The notes: generated by a model from the sequence alone, not told the origin. DNA of 49,900 nt from Candidatus Angelobacter sp. Gp1-AA117 (GCA_003223515.1 QHVI01000033.1:1-49900); one strand, 5' to 3'. Counted from the stretch's first letter, positions 8,374 to 17,045 are shown. Program-made: numbers and translations.

Positions 8374-9435
8374 TTAACTTCGATGCTTCTGCGGGACTCT
8401 TTCCACAGGCACTGAAGTGGGCGGGTTGCGGTAGAGTTGCCAGGTGTGCCAGAGAATCCTGATGCTGGCGAGCACCGGAATCGAAAGGAAGACGCCTATT
8501 ACTCCGGCCACCTCGCCCCCGGCGAGCACGCCAAATAATACCGCCAGCGGATGCAGTTCCAGCCTGCCGCCCAAGATGCGCGGAGATGTCACGTAATCCT
8601 GTATGCCGCGCCACACCAGCAGAAACACGAGCAGCACGAAAAGATGAGAATAGCTGGAGAGAAACGCCACCGTTAATACCAGCACGATGCCGAGCGCCGG
8701 CCCAACCACCGGAATAAATTCCAGTGCTCCGGCCGCCGGACCGATGGCAAACGCATAAGGTACACGCATGATCGAGATCACAAATGTGACCACCACCATG
8801 GCCAGGGCCGCGAGCAGGAGCTGTGCGCGAATGAAGTGCCCCAGCATGGAATTCATCTCTTCCAGCGTAGAGGCCGCGATCTGGCGGTTGCGCTCGCCCT
8901 GGACCGAGTTGATGATGATCTGGCCGAACTTGCGCCCGTCTTTGAGAAAGAAGACTGCAAGAATAGGGACCAGCAGCAGCCACCACATGTTCTGAAGAGT
9001 CCTGATCGCGCGGAAAACAATCTCCTGAGCGCGGCCTACGATCTCGCCGCGATGAGCGTCCATGTAAGCCTGGATACGTCCAATGGTCAGCTCGCTCCAG
9101 CCATGCTGTGCTCCTACCTGATGGATCTTCTCCGTAAGATGTGGGGACTGCTGCATGAGCGTCTGCACCTCACCTAGGACGGTAGGACCGGCCAGCGCGA
9201 ACACCAGCACCAGCAGGGCAGTGAAGATGGCATAAACCACGGCTATGGCCAGCCCCCGCGAACCGCGGAACCACTGCTCAAGTTTAGATACAGGAGCTTC
9301 CAAAAGGTAGGCAAAGAAGATAGCGAACAGAAAGGCGATGATTACCCGCCATGCCGCATAGAGAAACAGCAAAGCCAAGCCGAAAACCAAGGCCGTAAGC
9401 AGAACCTGGGCGGTCTTTTTATCGAGGAGCTTCAA
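8374..9435 (-). CDS. AI-2E family transporter (PerM-type membrane protein)
   Basis: A 353-residue membrane protein of the PerM/AI-2E exporter family. Two TM segments lie in residues 10-40 (LTALVFGLALLFLYAAWRVI and IAFLFAIFFAYLL), another at about 65-85, an amphipathic soluble part at about 85-145, and further TM segments at about 150-165, 210-245, 255-290 and 305-335. The motif GAALEFIPVVGPALGIVLVL is strongly conserved in the family. Family members have been linked to AI-2 export, Na+/H+ antiport or unknown solutes, so no substrate is claimed. It is leftward, upstream of nothing obvious, and convergent with vapC. Confidence 0.87.
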   Translation of the reverse strand: MKLLDKKTAQVLLTALVFGLALLFLYAAWRVIIAFLFAIFFAYLLEAPVSKLEQWFRGSRGLAIAVVYAIFTALLVLVFALAGPTVLGEVQTLMQQSPHLTEKIHQVGAQHGWSELTIGRIQAYMDAHRGEIVGRAQEIVFRAIRTLQNMWWLLLVPILAVFFLKDGRKFGQIIINSVQGERNRQIAASTLEEMNSMLGHFIRAQLLLAALAMVVVTFVISIMRVPYAFAIGPAAGALEFIPVVGPALGIVLVLTVAFLSSYSHLFVLLVFLLVWRGIQDYVTSPRILGGRLELHPLAVLFGVLAGGEVAGVIGVFLSIPVLASIRILWHTWQLYRNPPTSVPVERVPQKHRS

Positions 9436-9508
9436 GGGCTTAATGTTAGCAGGAGTCGCGGCACATGGAGCCCGAAGCCGGTACTCCGTGAATCAGACGA
9501 GCACAGAA

Positions 9509-9575
9509 ATGGGTAAATGGGTAATTTAAGAAGCATCTCGGATTCCTTTGCGTCCTTCGTGCCTTTGCGGTGAGG
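9509..9575. repeat. solo GGTAAAT word array plus CTTTGCG tail repeat
   Basis: Between the AI-2E-type gene and mqnC sit a short GGGTAAATGGGTAATTTA array (9510-9527) and CCTTTGCGTCCTTCGTGCC followed by TTTGCGG (9546-9571), which is an inverse-orientation copy of the CGCAGAGGACGC tail repeat found elsewhere in the window. No gene is present. Confidence 0.5.
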
Positions 9576-9590
9576 TTCCGGGAAGATAAA

Positions 9591-10637
9591 TTAATTGAGG
9601 AAGAACTGCCGGTAGAGCGTGTCTCTTTGAGCAGGACGGAATCCGGCATCGCGGATGATGCGGCGCAGCTCTTCTTCCGTAGTGCAGTTGGTCACACCGG
9701 CCGAGCGAACCACGTTTTCTTCGAGCATGACCGAACCTACGTCATTGCCGCCAAAACGCAGTCCAAGCTGGCATACCTTCAATCCCTGGGTTACCCAACT
9801 GGATTGCACGTTCTCGAAGTTCGAAAGATAGAGCCGGGAAATCGCCAGCACCTTCAGATATTCGACAGCTGTGGCCTCGTCCCACTGCCTGCCACCCAGC
9901 GCGGTATTTTTTGGCTGGAAGCTCCAGGGAATGAATGCCGTGAACCCACCGGTTTCCTGCTGGAGATCATAGAGCCGCTGGAAATGATTGATGCGATGTT
10001 CATGGCTCTCACCTACGCCGAACATCATGGTGGCCGTGGTGCGCATGCCCAGCTTGTGCGCTGTCCGGTGGACATTCAGCCAGTCTTCGGTAAGACATTT
10101 CAGCCGGGCGATCTTGTAGCGAACCTCGTCGTCCAGAATCTCAGCCCCACCGCCAGGAATGGAATCCAGTCCGGCATCGCGCAGCCGCTTGATCGTGTCT
10201 TCAATGGTAAGCCCGCTCACCTCGGCAAAATGAATGATCTCCGAGGCTGAAAAGCAGTGCAGGTGAATTTTGGGGAAGCGCTGCTTGATGCCGCGCAGCA
10301 TCTCCTCATACCACTCAATCTTCAGGTCAGGATGCAGGCCACCCTGCATCAGCACGCCCGTGCCGCCCAATTCGACCGTCTCGCGGATTTTTTCGTAGAT
10401 TGTCTCAAAATCCAGAACGTAGCCTTTGGAGCGCCCCGGACCCTTTACCGGAGCATAAAAGGCGCAGAAGGTGCAGTATTCGGTGCAGAAGTTGGTGTAA
10501 TTGATGTTGCGGTCGATGATGTAAGTGGCCACGCCTTCAGGATGCAGCTTGCGCCGCAGCGCGTCCGCTTCCATCCCGATGCCAATCAGGTCATCCGACT
10601 GGAACATCTCCAGGGCTTGTTGTTTTGTCAGGGACAT
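9591..10637 (-). CDS. mqnC: cyclic dehypoxanthinyl futalosine synthase MqnC (radical SAM)
   Basis: MqnC is a radical-SAM enzyme of the futalosine route to menaquinone and cyclises dehypoxanthine futalosine. The [4Fe-4S] motif is CTEYCTFC (Cys-x3-Cys-x2-Cys, near residue 52). It is followed by GGLHPDLKIEWYEEMLRGIK, DSIPGGGAEILDDEVR and the C-terminal FGGNDVGSVMLEENVV block, which are typical of MqnC and separate it from MqnE. The length is about 348 residues. The start at 10637 (MSLTKQQALEMF) was preferred; an ATG six codons upstream (10655) is also possible, and neither has a strong Shine-Dalgarno sequence. mqnA lies 1 kb upstream on the same strand, supporting menaquinone-based respiration. 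Confidence 0.93.
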   Translation of the reverse strand: MSLTKQQALEMFQSDDLIGIGMEADALRRKLHPEGVATYIIDRNINYTNFCTEYCTFCAFYAPVKGPGRSKGYVLDFETIYEKIRETVELGGTGVLMQGGLHPDLKIEWYEEMLRGIKQRFPKIHLHCFSASEIIHFAEVSGLTIEDTIKRLRDAGLDSIPGGGAEILDDEVRYKIARLKCLTEDWLNVHRTAHKLGMRTTATMMFGVGESHEHRINHFQRLYDLQQETGGFTAFIPWSFQPKNTALGGRQWDEATAVEYLKVLAISRLYLSNFENVQSSWVTQGLKVCQLGLRFGGNDVGSVMLEENVVRSAGVTNCTTEEELRRIIRDAGFRPAQRDTLYRQFFLN

Positions 10638-10703
10638 TCGTCTTGATTTTAGCATTCAGCCCCGCATTCAAGCGTGATGAAGCTGAGAGAGATGCACGCC
10701 ATG

Positions 10704-10745
10704 AGAATTGGTAATTTGGTAATTTAGTAAATGGGTAATTTGGTG
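10704..10745 (+). repeat. GGTAATTTGG word array
   Basis: Four to five tandem near-copies of GGTAATTTGG / AGTAAATGGG run from 10704 to 10745 in the gap between the VTT gene and mqnC. The array is single and not paired with an inverted partner, although GTTACCC at 10744-10750 could fold back on the GGGTAAT just before it. Confidence 0.6.
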
Positions 10746-10865
10746 TTACCCAACTCCAATGTTCGAGCTATCCAGTTATTAACGAATCACCGTAATCAGC
10801 GTTCATCAGCGGCAAACCAACCTGTATCTGCCAGAATGCACTACCGGTTAAGAAGGATGTTTTAG

Positions 10866-10891
10866 AGGCTAGGAGCTGAATGCTGGCTGCT
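10866..10891 (-). repeat. short AGC-rich word array after the VTT gene stop
   Basis: Right after the VTT gene's TAA (10893-10895, minus strand) come the related words GAGCAGCCAGCATTCAGC and TCCTAGCCTC. It is similar in style to the array covering the clpC stop. It is short and could be chance, but its position next to a stop codon fits the pattern in this window. Confidence 0.3.
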
Positions 10892-10892
10892 C

Positions 10893-11567
10893 TTATGCTA
10901 CCTTCGCTGGTTCGTTTTTAACATCGGGAATCACGGGTTTGCCTGCACGTTTGCGCTTCCATGCCCAGAGCGCCGCTCCCAATCCACCTGCAACTGCAAG
11001 GCCGATGAGCGTCCAGAACAGCGGCTGGTAGAACTTATGGAAGAACCCGAAGATCTGCCTGCTGTAGATCGATCCAAGATAGGCCAGCGCGGTGTAACGA
11101 ATTGCCCGCGCCATTCCCACTGCAACGAAGAATTTGCGCCGGGAATACTTCATGGCTCCAGCAGCAATTAAGAAAGGAGAGTAGGGCACGGGCGGAGGCA
11201 AAAGGCCCGGCACAAAGAGGCTCCAGAATCCGTATTTCTCGAATGTCTTGTAGACCTTCTCCGCCTTCTGTTTAGGGATTTTCTTTTCCAGCGCCTCTTT
11301 GCCGCCTTTCCGTCCCAGGGCATAAGTGACGTAGCCACCCAGCAGGCCACCAATGGTGGCCATCAGAGCGTAATACCACCACCACTCCTTCTCATGGGCT
11401 GAGAGGATAATCGTGGCGGCGTCCATACTGCCGGGCATGGGCACCACAGAGTTGTCGGCCAGCCCCAGGAGGATGAGGCCGACCCCGCCCAGGCGCAGCA
11501 CCCAGCCCCCAAACCCGGTTATCAATACCATGAGCATCCGTATGCTTTGATGCTGCGAAAGCTTCAA
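10893..11567 (-). CDS. VTT/DedA-type membrane protein (YqaA-like)
   Basis: This 224-residue polytopic protein has the VTT/DedA (SNARE-associated) fold: a TM near 14-38, the re-entrant-like segment LADNSVVPMPGSMDAATIIL, then GGLLGGYVTYALGRKGGKEAL, the FVPGLLPPPVPYSPFLIAAG block and MARAIRYTALAYLGSIY. The family is implicated in lipid-carrier recycling and membrane integrity; the substrate here is unknown. The start is TTG at 11565-11567, with AGGAA just upstream; an internal ATG ten codons on is an alternative. It lies between mqnA and mqnC on the same strand. The C-terminal Lys-rich tail faces the cytoplasm by the positive-inside rule. Confidence 0.85.
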   Translation of the reverse strand: MKLSQHQSIRMLMVLITGFGGWVLRLGGVGLILLGLADNSVVPMPGSMDAATIILSAHEKEWWWYYALMATIGGLLGGYVTYALGRKGGKEALEKKIPKQKAEKVYKTFEKYGFWSLFVPGLLPPPVPYSPFLIAAGAMKYSRRKFFVAVGMARAIRYTALAYLGSIYSRQIFGFFHKFYQPLFWTLIGLAVAGGLGAALWAWKRKRAGKPVIPDVKNEPAKVA

Positions 11568-11608
11568 TCATTCCTAAAGAAATGTTGGCTGATTGGAGCG
11601 GTTTGCTT

Positions 11609-12448
11609 TTACGGGTGGCTGGCAAGGCTGGACTGGCCGACAAAGCGCAGCTCCGGCGCCGGGGGCAGCACATCACACTCTGCGGCGTAGCGGTAGAACA
11701 GCCGCAGTCCCTGCAGGTTCTCAGCATCCAGAGAATAATCGATGTTGCTGGTCAGGTATTCACGGATAGTCTTTGCATCGAGGTGCAGCTTCTCTGACCA
11801 GGTGCTCGCGATTTGCGGGATATGCTCCAAGCCCTGATCGCGGGAGTGCTGAAACACGCGGGCGATATTGACCTCGGCTGCGGCATGCTGAAGTGCAGCC
11901 TTACGCACCGCCCAGAAAGCAAAAACGAAAGGCAGATAAGTCCAGCGCCGCCACTCCTCGGCCAGATCATAGACGTGGTAGCCCTGAGTCTCAGCCTGGA
12001 GGGCAGGATCGCCGATCAGCATTCCGGCATCATGCCAGCGCAGCATTTCTTTCAGATGGGGCTGCTGTGGGGTAAACCCGGCATCCACTCCCACGAACTT
12101 TTTCAGAAAGATCTGCACCAGAGCCGCGGAGGTGCGCGACGAACTGTCCATGGCCACGCTGCGGATTTTTTCCACTGGGACTTTGCTCACCAGCAGGATA
12201 GAGCGAACCGCATTCTTCGATGCAATCGCCAGATCGGGAATAATCACCAGATCAGGGATCGAGGTATAGGCCGCTACCGGAATGATTCCAATCTCGGCGG
12301 TCCCGGCCTTCAGTTCTTCCGCGCAATGCGAAGGAATTGTGTAGCTGAATTGAAAATGCTTTTTGAGTGTCTCCGCAGTTTCACCATGCTCAAAGTCCCA
12401 CATGAGGGGAGCGGTATTGAGGAAACTGATGGCTGAAATGCGGAGCAT
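11609..12448 (-). CDS. mqnA: chorismate dehydratase MqnA
   Basis: MqnA catalyses the first step of the futalosine menaquinone pathway, dehydrating chorismate to 3-enolpyruvylbenzoate. The protein opens with the family signature LRISAISFLNTAPLMWDFEH. It continues with a periplasmic-binding-protein-like fold: LKAGTAEIGIIPVAAY, VAMDSSSRTSAALVQIFLKK, then GDPALQAETQ and WTYLPFVFAFW. The length is 279 residues. The start at 12448 (MLRISAIS) was chosen; a longer frame to 12511 runs into a dispersed repeat and adds a non-family N-terminus. Together with mqnC this shows futalosine-route menaquinone synthesis; the other mqn genes are outside the window. Confidence 0.93.
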   Translation of the reverse strand: MLRISAISFLNTAPLMWDFEHGETAETLKKHFQFSYTIPSHCAEELKAGTAEIGIIPVAAYTSIPDLVIIPDLAIASKNAVRSILLVSKVPVEKIRSVAMDSSSRTSAALVQIFLKKFVGVDAGFTPQQPHLKEMLRWHDAGMLIGDPALQAETQGYHVYDLAEEWRRWTYLPFVFAFWAVRKAALQHAAAEVNIARVFQHSRDQGLEHIPQIASTWSEKLHLDAKTIREYLTSNIDYSLDAENLQGLRLFYRYAAECDVLPPAPELRFVGQSSLASHP

Positions 12449-12484
12449 AATTTCATTGTAGCAAGCGGCATTTTGTGCGTGATT

Positions 12485-12722
12485 TACCACAGCGTGGCGA
12501 GCCACAACCAAAGGCTTTTACCGCAGAGGGCGCAGAGGACGCAGAGGAAGCAAAAGTAAGTTTATGTGTATCTGATTTGGCACTGTTTCAGTTCCTTAAG
12601 ACTTTTTCGGTCGCCAAAGCTGGGTTGGAAGGGGGGTAAAAGCAGCATGAAATTCTTCGCAGGAAAACAAAAATTTTGGATATAGCAATGCAAAAAATGC
12701 GAAGGACGCAGAGGTAACGAGG
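12485..12722 (+). repeat. dispersed CGTGGCGAGCC / GCAGAGGACGC repeat, degenerate copy
   Basis: The gap between mqnA and dprA holds TACCACAGCGTGGCGAGCC at 12485, followed by CCGCAGAGGGCGCAGAGG, a decayed version of the 120-bp core seen near marR (AAAGTAAGTTTATGTGT at about 12553) and a second CGAAGGACGCAGAGG tail near 12700. No coding gene is supported in 12449-12786. Short frames here translate the repeat. Confidence 0.65.
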
Positions 12723-12786
12723 CCATCGAAATTTGACATACCCGATTCATTCCGTGTAGATTCCGCGAAGTTCACCAGCAGGGACC

Positions 12787-13947
12787 ATGGCTACAACGAT
12801 TCCGGGAACTTCCAACATTATTTACTGGCTTGCACTGTCTCTTACTCCCGGACTGGGGCCGACTCGCGGGCGTAAGCTGGTGGAGCACTTCAGCAACGCC
12901 CAGGACATCTTCCACGCTTCATTGACCGAATTAGAAGCACTGGGATTGCAGGCCCAGTCGGCACAGGCCATTGTGACGGGAAAATCGCTGGAGCTTGCCA
13001 ACGAAGAATTTGCCAAAGCCGCTTCGGCAAAGATCACATTGCTCAGCCGCGACGACCAGCGCTGGCCTGCCCGCCTGAACGAGATTTACGACCCGCCCAT
13101 TATTCTCTACATTCGTGGCAATGCCGGGATCATTGCGCAGCCCGGAATTGCCATCGTCGGCACGCGGCATCCTACGCCGTATGGCATAGGCATGGCAGAA
13201 CGCCTGGCCTGCGACCTGGCTGCGCGTGGCCTGGTAATTTTCAGCGGCATGGCGCGAGGCATAGACACGGCAGGCCATCGCGGAGCATTGAAAGCACCGG
13301 GCAAGACCGTTGCCGTGTTTGGCACCGGAGTGGACGAGATCTATCCCAAAGAGAACCGCAGAGTGGCGGAGAGTATTCTCTCCTCCGGCGGGGCGCTGAT
13401 CAGCGAATTCTCATTGCAGACATTTCCTGCGCCGCAGAATTTTCCCATCCGTAATCGCATTATCAGCGGGCTCTCGCTGGGCGTGCTGGTGGTGGAGGCC
13501 GCCGAGCACAGCGGCAGCCGCATCACGGCGCGTAATGCGCTGGAGCAAAGCCGCGAGTTATTCGCGGTACCCAGCAATGTGACCTCCCGCAACTCCTGGG
13601 TGCCGAATACTTTGATCAAGCAGGGAGCCAAGCTAACTGCAACATGGGAAGACATTTGGGAGGAACTGCCCGCCACTATCAAGCAGCAACTTGAATCCCA
13701 GACCGGAGGTGCAGCATCAGACAGTAAACCGCAGACCGGCAGCCTATTCGCAGAAGAAAAGCTCTCGCAGGCTGAGAAAAAGGTCCTCGCCGTCCTCAAG
13801 GAACACGAGTCAACCCACATTGACGAGATCATCGAAAAGCTGGAGGGAAAGGTGTCGTCGGCGGAGATTTTTACTGCTCTCTTTGAATTAGAGCTGAGTG
13901 GGAAGATAAAGCAGATGCCGGGGAAGAATTTTGTTAAAAGTTTTTAG
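12787..13947 (+). CDS. dprA: DNA-processing protein DprA (Smf)
   Basis: DprA loads RecA on incoming single-stranded DNA during natural transformation. Residues about 10-75 form a helix-hairpin-helix-like N-terminal domain (LALSLTPGLGPTRGRKLVEH). The Rossmann-like DNA_processg_A domain follows, with AIVGTRHPTPYG (about 120), FSGMARGIDTAGHRGAL, AVFGTGVDEIYPKENR and FPIRNRIISGLSLGVLVVEA. The C-terminal 60 residues (AEKKVLAVLKEHESTHIDEI onwards) are the winged-helix DprA_WH domain. At 386 residues it is full length. The stop TAG (13945-13947) is also the first three bases of the inverted-repeat array that bounds the four-helix-bundle element. This is the only competence-associated gene in the window. 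Confidence 0.95.
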   Translation: MATTIPGTSNIIYWLALSLTPGLGPTRGRKLVEHFSNAQDIFHASLTELEALGLQAQSAQAIVTGKSLELANEEFAKAASAKITLLSRDDQRWPARLNEIYDPPIILYIRGNAGIIAQPGIAIVGTRHPTPYGIGMAERLACDLAARGLVIFSGMARGIDTAGHRGALKAPGKTVAVFGTGVDEIYPKENRRVAESILSSGGALISEFSLQTFPAPQNFPIRNRIISGLSLGVLVVEAAEHSGSRITARNALEQSRELFAVPSNVTSRNSWVPNTLIKQGAKLTATWEDIWEELPATIKQQLESQTGGAASDSKPQTGSLFAEEKLSQAEKKVLAVLKEHESTHIDEIIEKLEGKVSSAEIFTALFELELSGKIKQMPGKNFVKSF

Positions 13948-13970
13948 TACTTAGTATTTGGTACTTAGTA
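13945..13970 (+). repeat. left arm of the four-helix-bundle unit
   Basis: Tandem words TAGTACTTAG-TATTTG-GTACTTAGTA start at the dprA stop codon, so the array and the stop share their first three bases. It is complementary to 14396-14425. Confidence 0.75.
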
Positions 13971-14000
13971 AAACCCGGAAACCCGGAGAAGGTGAGATTC

Positions 14001-14390
14001 ATGCGAAATTACAGAGACTTGCAGGTGTGCGCGAAAGCACATTCGCTGACGCTGGATCTTTATAAAATTTCCCGAGCTTTTCCACGCGAAGAGATGTACG
14101 GTCTCACTGCTCAGCTTCGACGCGCGGCAGCTTCCATCGGGGCTAATCTTGCTGAAGCCTGTGGTCGGCGCACCAGCAGCGAGCTTGCCCGGTTTGTTCG
14201 GATCGCAATGGGTTCTGCAAGCGAGCTTGATTATCATCTGCTCCTGTGCCGCGACTTGGAATTGATGAAAGAAGAGGATTTCAACCGCACAAGCAAGAAT
14301 TTAGTGGAAGTGCGAAAGATGCTCACCGCTTTTTTGAGCAGCATCGAAGAACAAATCGAGGTAAAGGCCAAAGCGGCTGCAAAGGGGTAA
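14001..14390 (+). CDS. four-helix-bundle protein (23S rRNA intervening-sequence S23 family)
   Basis: The 129-residue protein MRNYRDLQVCAKAHSLTLDLYK... carries the family hallmarks: the opening RDLQVCAKAH (usually F-x-x-L-x-V-W/C-x-x-A), YGLTAQLRRAAASIGANLAEACGR in the middle, and SASELDYHLLLCRDLELM before the last helix. These predict an antiparallel four-helix bundle that forms oligomers; the biochemical role is unknown. The start at ATG 14001 is preceded by GAAGGTGAG, and a GTG three codons earlier (13992) is less likely. It is flanked on both sides by inverted word arrays, sits between two housekeeping genes, and has no nearby rRNA gene. Confidence 0.9.
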   Translation: MRNYRDLQVCAKAHSLTLDLYKISRAFPREEMYGLTAQLRRAAASIGANLAEACGRRTSSELARFVRIAMGSASELDYHLLLCRDLELMKEEDFNRTSKNLVEVRKMLTAFLSSIEEQIEVKAKAAAKG

Positions 14391-14395
14391 AGAAG

Positions 14396-14425
14396 CTAAG
14401 TACTAAATACTAAGTACTAAATACT
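14396..14425 (+). repeat. right arm of the four-helix-bundle unit
   Basis: CTAAGTACTAAATACTAAG and the following TACTAAATACT begin six bases after the four-helix-bundle gene stop and are the reverse complement of the left arm at 13945-13970. Confidence 0.75.
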
Positions 14426-14488
14426 CATGGACACGCAGTTTGTGCCCGTGAGTCAATCCATGTTACGAATAGTGAAACGGAAACCATA

Positions 14489-17032
14489 GTGCCAAAGTCC
14501 CTAGTCATCGTCGAATCGCCGGCCAAGGCGAAAACCATCAACAAGTACCTGGGAAAGGACTACGAAGTTGAGGCTTCGCTGGGCCACATCAAAGACTTGC
14601 CTAAAAGCAAGCTGGGTGTGGACATCGAGGGCGACTTCTCCACCGAGTACGACATCATCCCGGGAAAAGAAAAAGTTGTGGCCAAGCTGAAGAAGCTGGC
14701 CAAGACCGCCATTGCCATTTATCTGGCGCCTGACCCGGACCGCGAAGGTGAAGCCATTGCCGCCCATCTTGCCGAAGAACTGCACGATGGAAAAAAGAAA
14801 AAAGACAGCACGCCCATTCACCGTGTCACCTTCAACGAAATCACCAAGAAGGCGGTGCAGGAGGCCTTCCAGCATCCCCGCAAAATTGACCGCCACCTGG
14901 TAGACGCGCAGCAGACCCGCCGCGTGCTCGACCGCATTGTGGGGTACCAGGTTTCGCCGCTGCTGTGGGACAAAGTCCGCCGGGGCCTCTCTGCCGGGCG
15001 CGTGCAGACCGTGGCACTGCGCCTGATCGTGGAGCGCGAACGAGAAATAAAGGCATTCGAGAAAAAAGAATACTGGACCCTTGACGCGCACCTCTCGGCC
15101 AACAAGCCGCCGGCCTTTGATGCCCGCTTTGTGGGGCGTGGCGATGAAAAGACCGAGATTCCCAACGAGGAAGAGGCCACCAAGATCCGCACGGCGCTGG
15201 AAAAGGCGCAGTGGTCAGTCCGCAACGTAGAAAAGAAGGAGCGCCGCCGCAGCCCCGCGCCTCCATTTACCACCAGCAAACTTCAGCAGGATGCCTCGCG
15301 CAAGCTGCGCTTCAGCGTGAAGCGCGCCATGATGATTGCCCAGCGGCTGTATGAAGGCATTGACATCGGCGAAGAAGGTTCTGTTGGCCTGATTACCTAC
15401 ATGCGTACCGATTCAGTGCGCGTATCGAACGATGCACTCACTGAAGTACGCGAGATGATCACTGGCACATACGGCAAAGAGTTCCTGCCGGAAACGCCAA
15501 ATACCTACAAGTCGAAAAAAGAGGCGCAGGAGGCCCACGAAGCCATTCGTCCCACTGCCGTGGCCAAGCATCCTGATGAAATCAAGAAATATCTTCAAGA
15601 AGATGAATACAAGGTCTACAAACTGATCTGGCAGCGCTTCGTGGCTTCGCAGATGAATCCCGCGGTTTTCGATCAGACCAGCATTGATATAGAAGCCAAA
15701 GCGCCAGCCGAGTCCTTCACCTTCCGCGTGACCGGTTCGGTGCTGAAGTTTGAAGGCTTTCTCAAGGTCTACGAAGAATCCAAGGAAGGCAAGGACGAAG
15801 AGGACGAGGCGCTCAAGCACAAACTGCCTCCGATGGAAATCGGACAGAAGCTCACGCTGAAACAGTTGAATCCGGAACAGCATTTCACCGAGCCTCCACC
15901 GCGTTACAACGAAGCTTCTCTGGTGAAAGAGCTGGAAGAGCAGGGCATTGGACGTCCTTCGACTTACGCCACGATTCTTTCGACGATCCAGGAGCGCCAG
16001 TACGTGCAGAAGCTTGGCGGAAAATTTCTGCCGACCGAAATCGGCCTGGTAGTGACCGATCTGCTGGTAGAAAACTTTCCTGATATCTTCGATCCGCAAT
16101 ACACTGCCCGGCTTGAAGAAGAATTAGACGAGATCGGGGAAGGCAAAGAGAAGTGGACTGACGCGCTCGCAGGTTTTTACAAGAAGTTTGAAAAGGACCT
16201 CCGCTACGCTGAAAAGCACATGGAGAACATCAAGCGGATGGAGAAGCCCACAGAAGAGAAGTGCGAGCGCTGTGGCTCTCCGCTGGTGATCAAATGGGGC
16301 AAGCACGGATCTTTCTTTGCCTGCAGCTCTTATAAAAAGGATGATCCTGAGAGCTGCACCTTCACCAAGGAAAATCCCATCGCACTGCCGGAACTGGATG
16401 CGGCAGAGATGCCGGAAACTACCCAGGAGGAATATTGCGAGAACTGCGGGCGCGTGATGGTGCTCAAGCGCGGGCGATTTGGCCAGTTCATGGCCTGCAC
16501 CGGCTATCCGGACTGCAAGACCACGCGCCGTCTCGATGCCGCGAAAAAGGTACCGGATGTCCCTCTGGAGGAGACCTGCCCGAAATGCAACCGCAACATG
16601 GTGCTGCGCCACGGCCGTTATGGGGAATTCATCTCCTGCAGCGGATACCCGGAGTGCAAGTACATCAAGCAGAACTTCATTGGAGTAAATTGCCCGCAGT
16701 GCGCTGACGGCGAACTCGTCGAGAAAAAAGCGCGGCGCCGCGGAAACATTTTCTACGGATGCTCGAATTATCCGAAGTGCGAATTCACATCCGCGTATAA
16801 ACCGGTGGCTGAAAAATGCCCGGAATGCGGCAGTCCGTACCTGCTGGAAAAGCATTTGAAATCCGGGTCGTTGCTGGTCTGCCCGAATAACAATCGCAAG
16901 GCTGCGGACGAGGAAGAGCAGCCCAAATTGAAGAAGCGCGGCAAGAAGGGCAAGGGGGAAGAACCTGCTGTTGCCGCCGCCGTAAAATGTGATTATTCAC
17001 GCCCGATTCCCAAGCCGGAAGCCGTGGCGTAA
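14489..17032 (+). CDS. topA: DNA topoisomerase I
   Basis: This type IA topoisomerase relaxes negative supercoils. The Toprim domain is at the N-terminus (SLVIVESPAKAKTINKYLG, and LAPDPDREGEAIAAHLAEEL with the DxD-like and EG residues). The catalytic tyrosine is Tyr304 in GLITYMRTDSVRVS. The family block HEAIRPT follows. The C-terminal third holds five Cys4-type zinc-ribbon motifs starting near residues 590, 650, 695, 735 and 775; the last lacks its final Cys pair (CPECG...CPNN). The 847-residue length is usual for multi-zinc-finger TopA. The start is GTG at 14489 (VPKSLVIVES); a Shine-Dalgarno sequence is weak. It is followed 13 bp later by a small conserved gene, probably co-transcribed. Confidence 0.96.
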   Translation: MPKSLVIVESPAKAKTINKYLGKDYEVEASLGHIKDLPKSKLGVDIEGDFSTEYDIIPGKEKVVAKLKKLAKTAIAIYLAPDPDREGEAIAAHLAEELHDGKKKKDSTPIHRVTFNEITKKAVQEAFQHPRKIDRHLVDAQQTRRVLDRIVGYQVSPLLWDKVRRGLSAGRVQTVALRLIVEREREIKAFEKKEYWTLDAHLSANKPPAFDARFVGRGDEKTEIPNEEEATKIRTALEKAQWSVRNVEKKERRRSPAPPFTTSKLQQDASRKLRFSVKRAMMIAQRLYEGIDIGEEGSVGLITYMRTDSVRVSNDALTEVREMITGTYGKEFLPETPNTYKSKKEAQEAHEAIRPTAVAKHPDEIKKYLQEDEYKVYKLIWQRFVASQMNPAVFDQTSIDIEAKAPAESFTFRVTGSVLKFEGFLKVYEESKEGKDEEDEALKHKLPPMEIGQKLTLKQLNPEQHFTEPPPRYNEASLVKELEEQGIGRPSTYATILSTIQERQYVQKLGGKFLPTEIGLVVTDLLVENFPDIFDPQYTARLEEELDEIGEGKEKWTDALAGFYKKFEKDLRYAEKHMENIKRMEKPTEEKCERCGSPLVIKWGKHGSFFACSSYKKDDPESCTFTKENPIALPELDAAEMPETTQEEYCENCGRVMVLKRGRFGQFMACTGYPDCKTTRRLDAAKKVPDVPLEETCPKCNRNMVLRHGRYGEFISCSGYPECKYIKQNFIGVNCPQCADGELVEKKARRRGNIFYGCSNYPKCEFTSAYKPVAEKCPECGSPYLLEKHLKSGSLLVCPNNNRKAADEEEQPKLKKRGKKGKGEEPAVAAAVKCDYSRPIPKPEAVA

Positions 17033-17045
17033 TCAGGAGCATATA

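Larger units (their letters stand above)
13945..14425 (+). mobile_element. four-helix-bundle (S23/IVS-like) unit bounded by inverted repeat arrays
   Basis: A 481-bp unit begins with the word array TAGTACTTAGTATTTGGTAC (from 13945) and ends with its reverse complement (CTAAGTACTAAATACTAAG, from 14396). The two ~26-bp arms match with one mismatch by eye. Each arm is itself a tandem of TAGTACTTAG / TAGTATTTAG words. The only gene inside is the four-helix-bundle gene at 14001. Related proteins are encoded in the intervening sequences of 23S rRNA genes, which are also bounded by complementary ends. Mobility is an inference; no target-site duplication is clear. Confidence 0.5.

Noticed and set aside
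10704-10745. possible CRISPR array from repeated GGTAATTTGG words
   Set aside because: The words are directly adjacent, degenerate and without unique spacers; no cas gene is present.
12562-12750. 62-residue leftward frame between mqnA and dprA
   Set aside because: Lies in the degenerate dispersed repeat; composition is not protein-like and there is no start signal.
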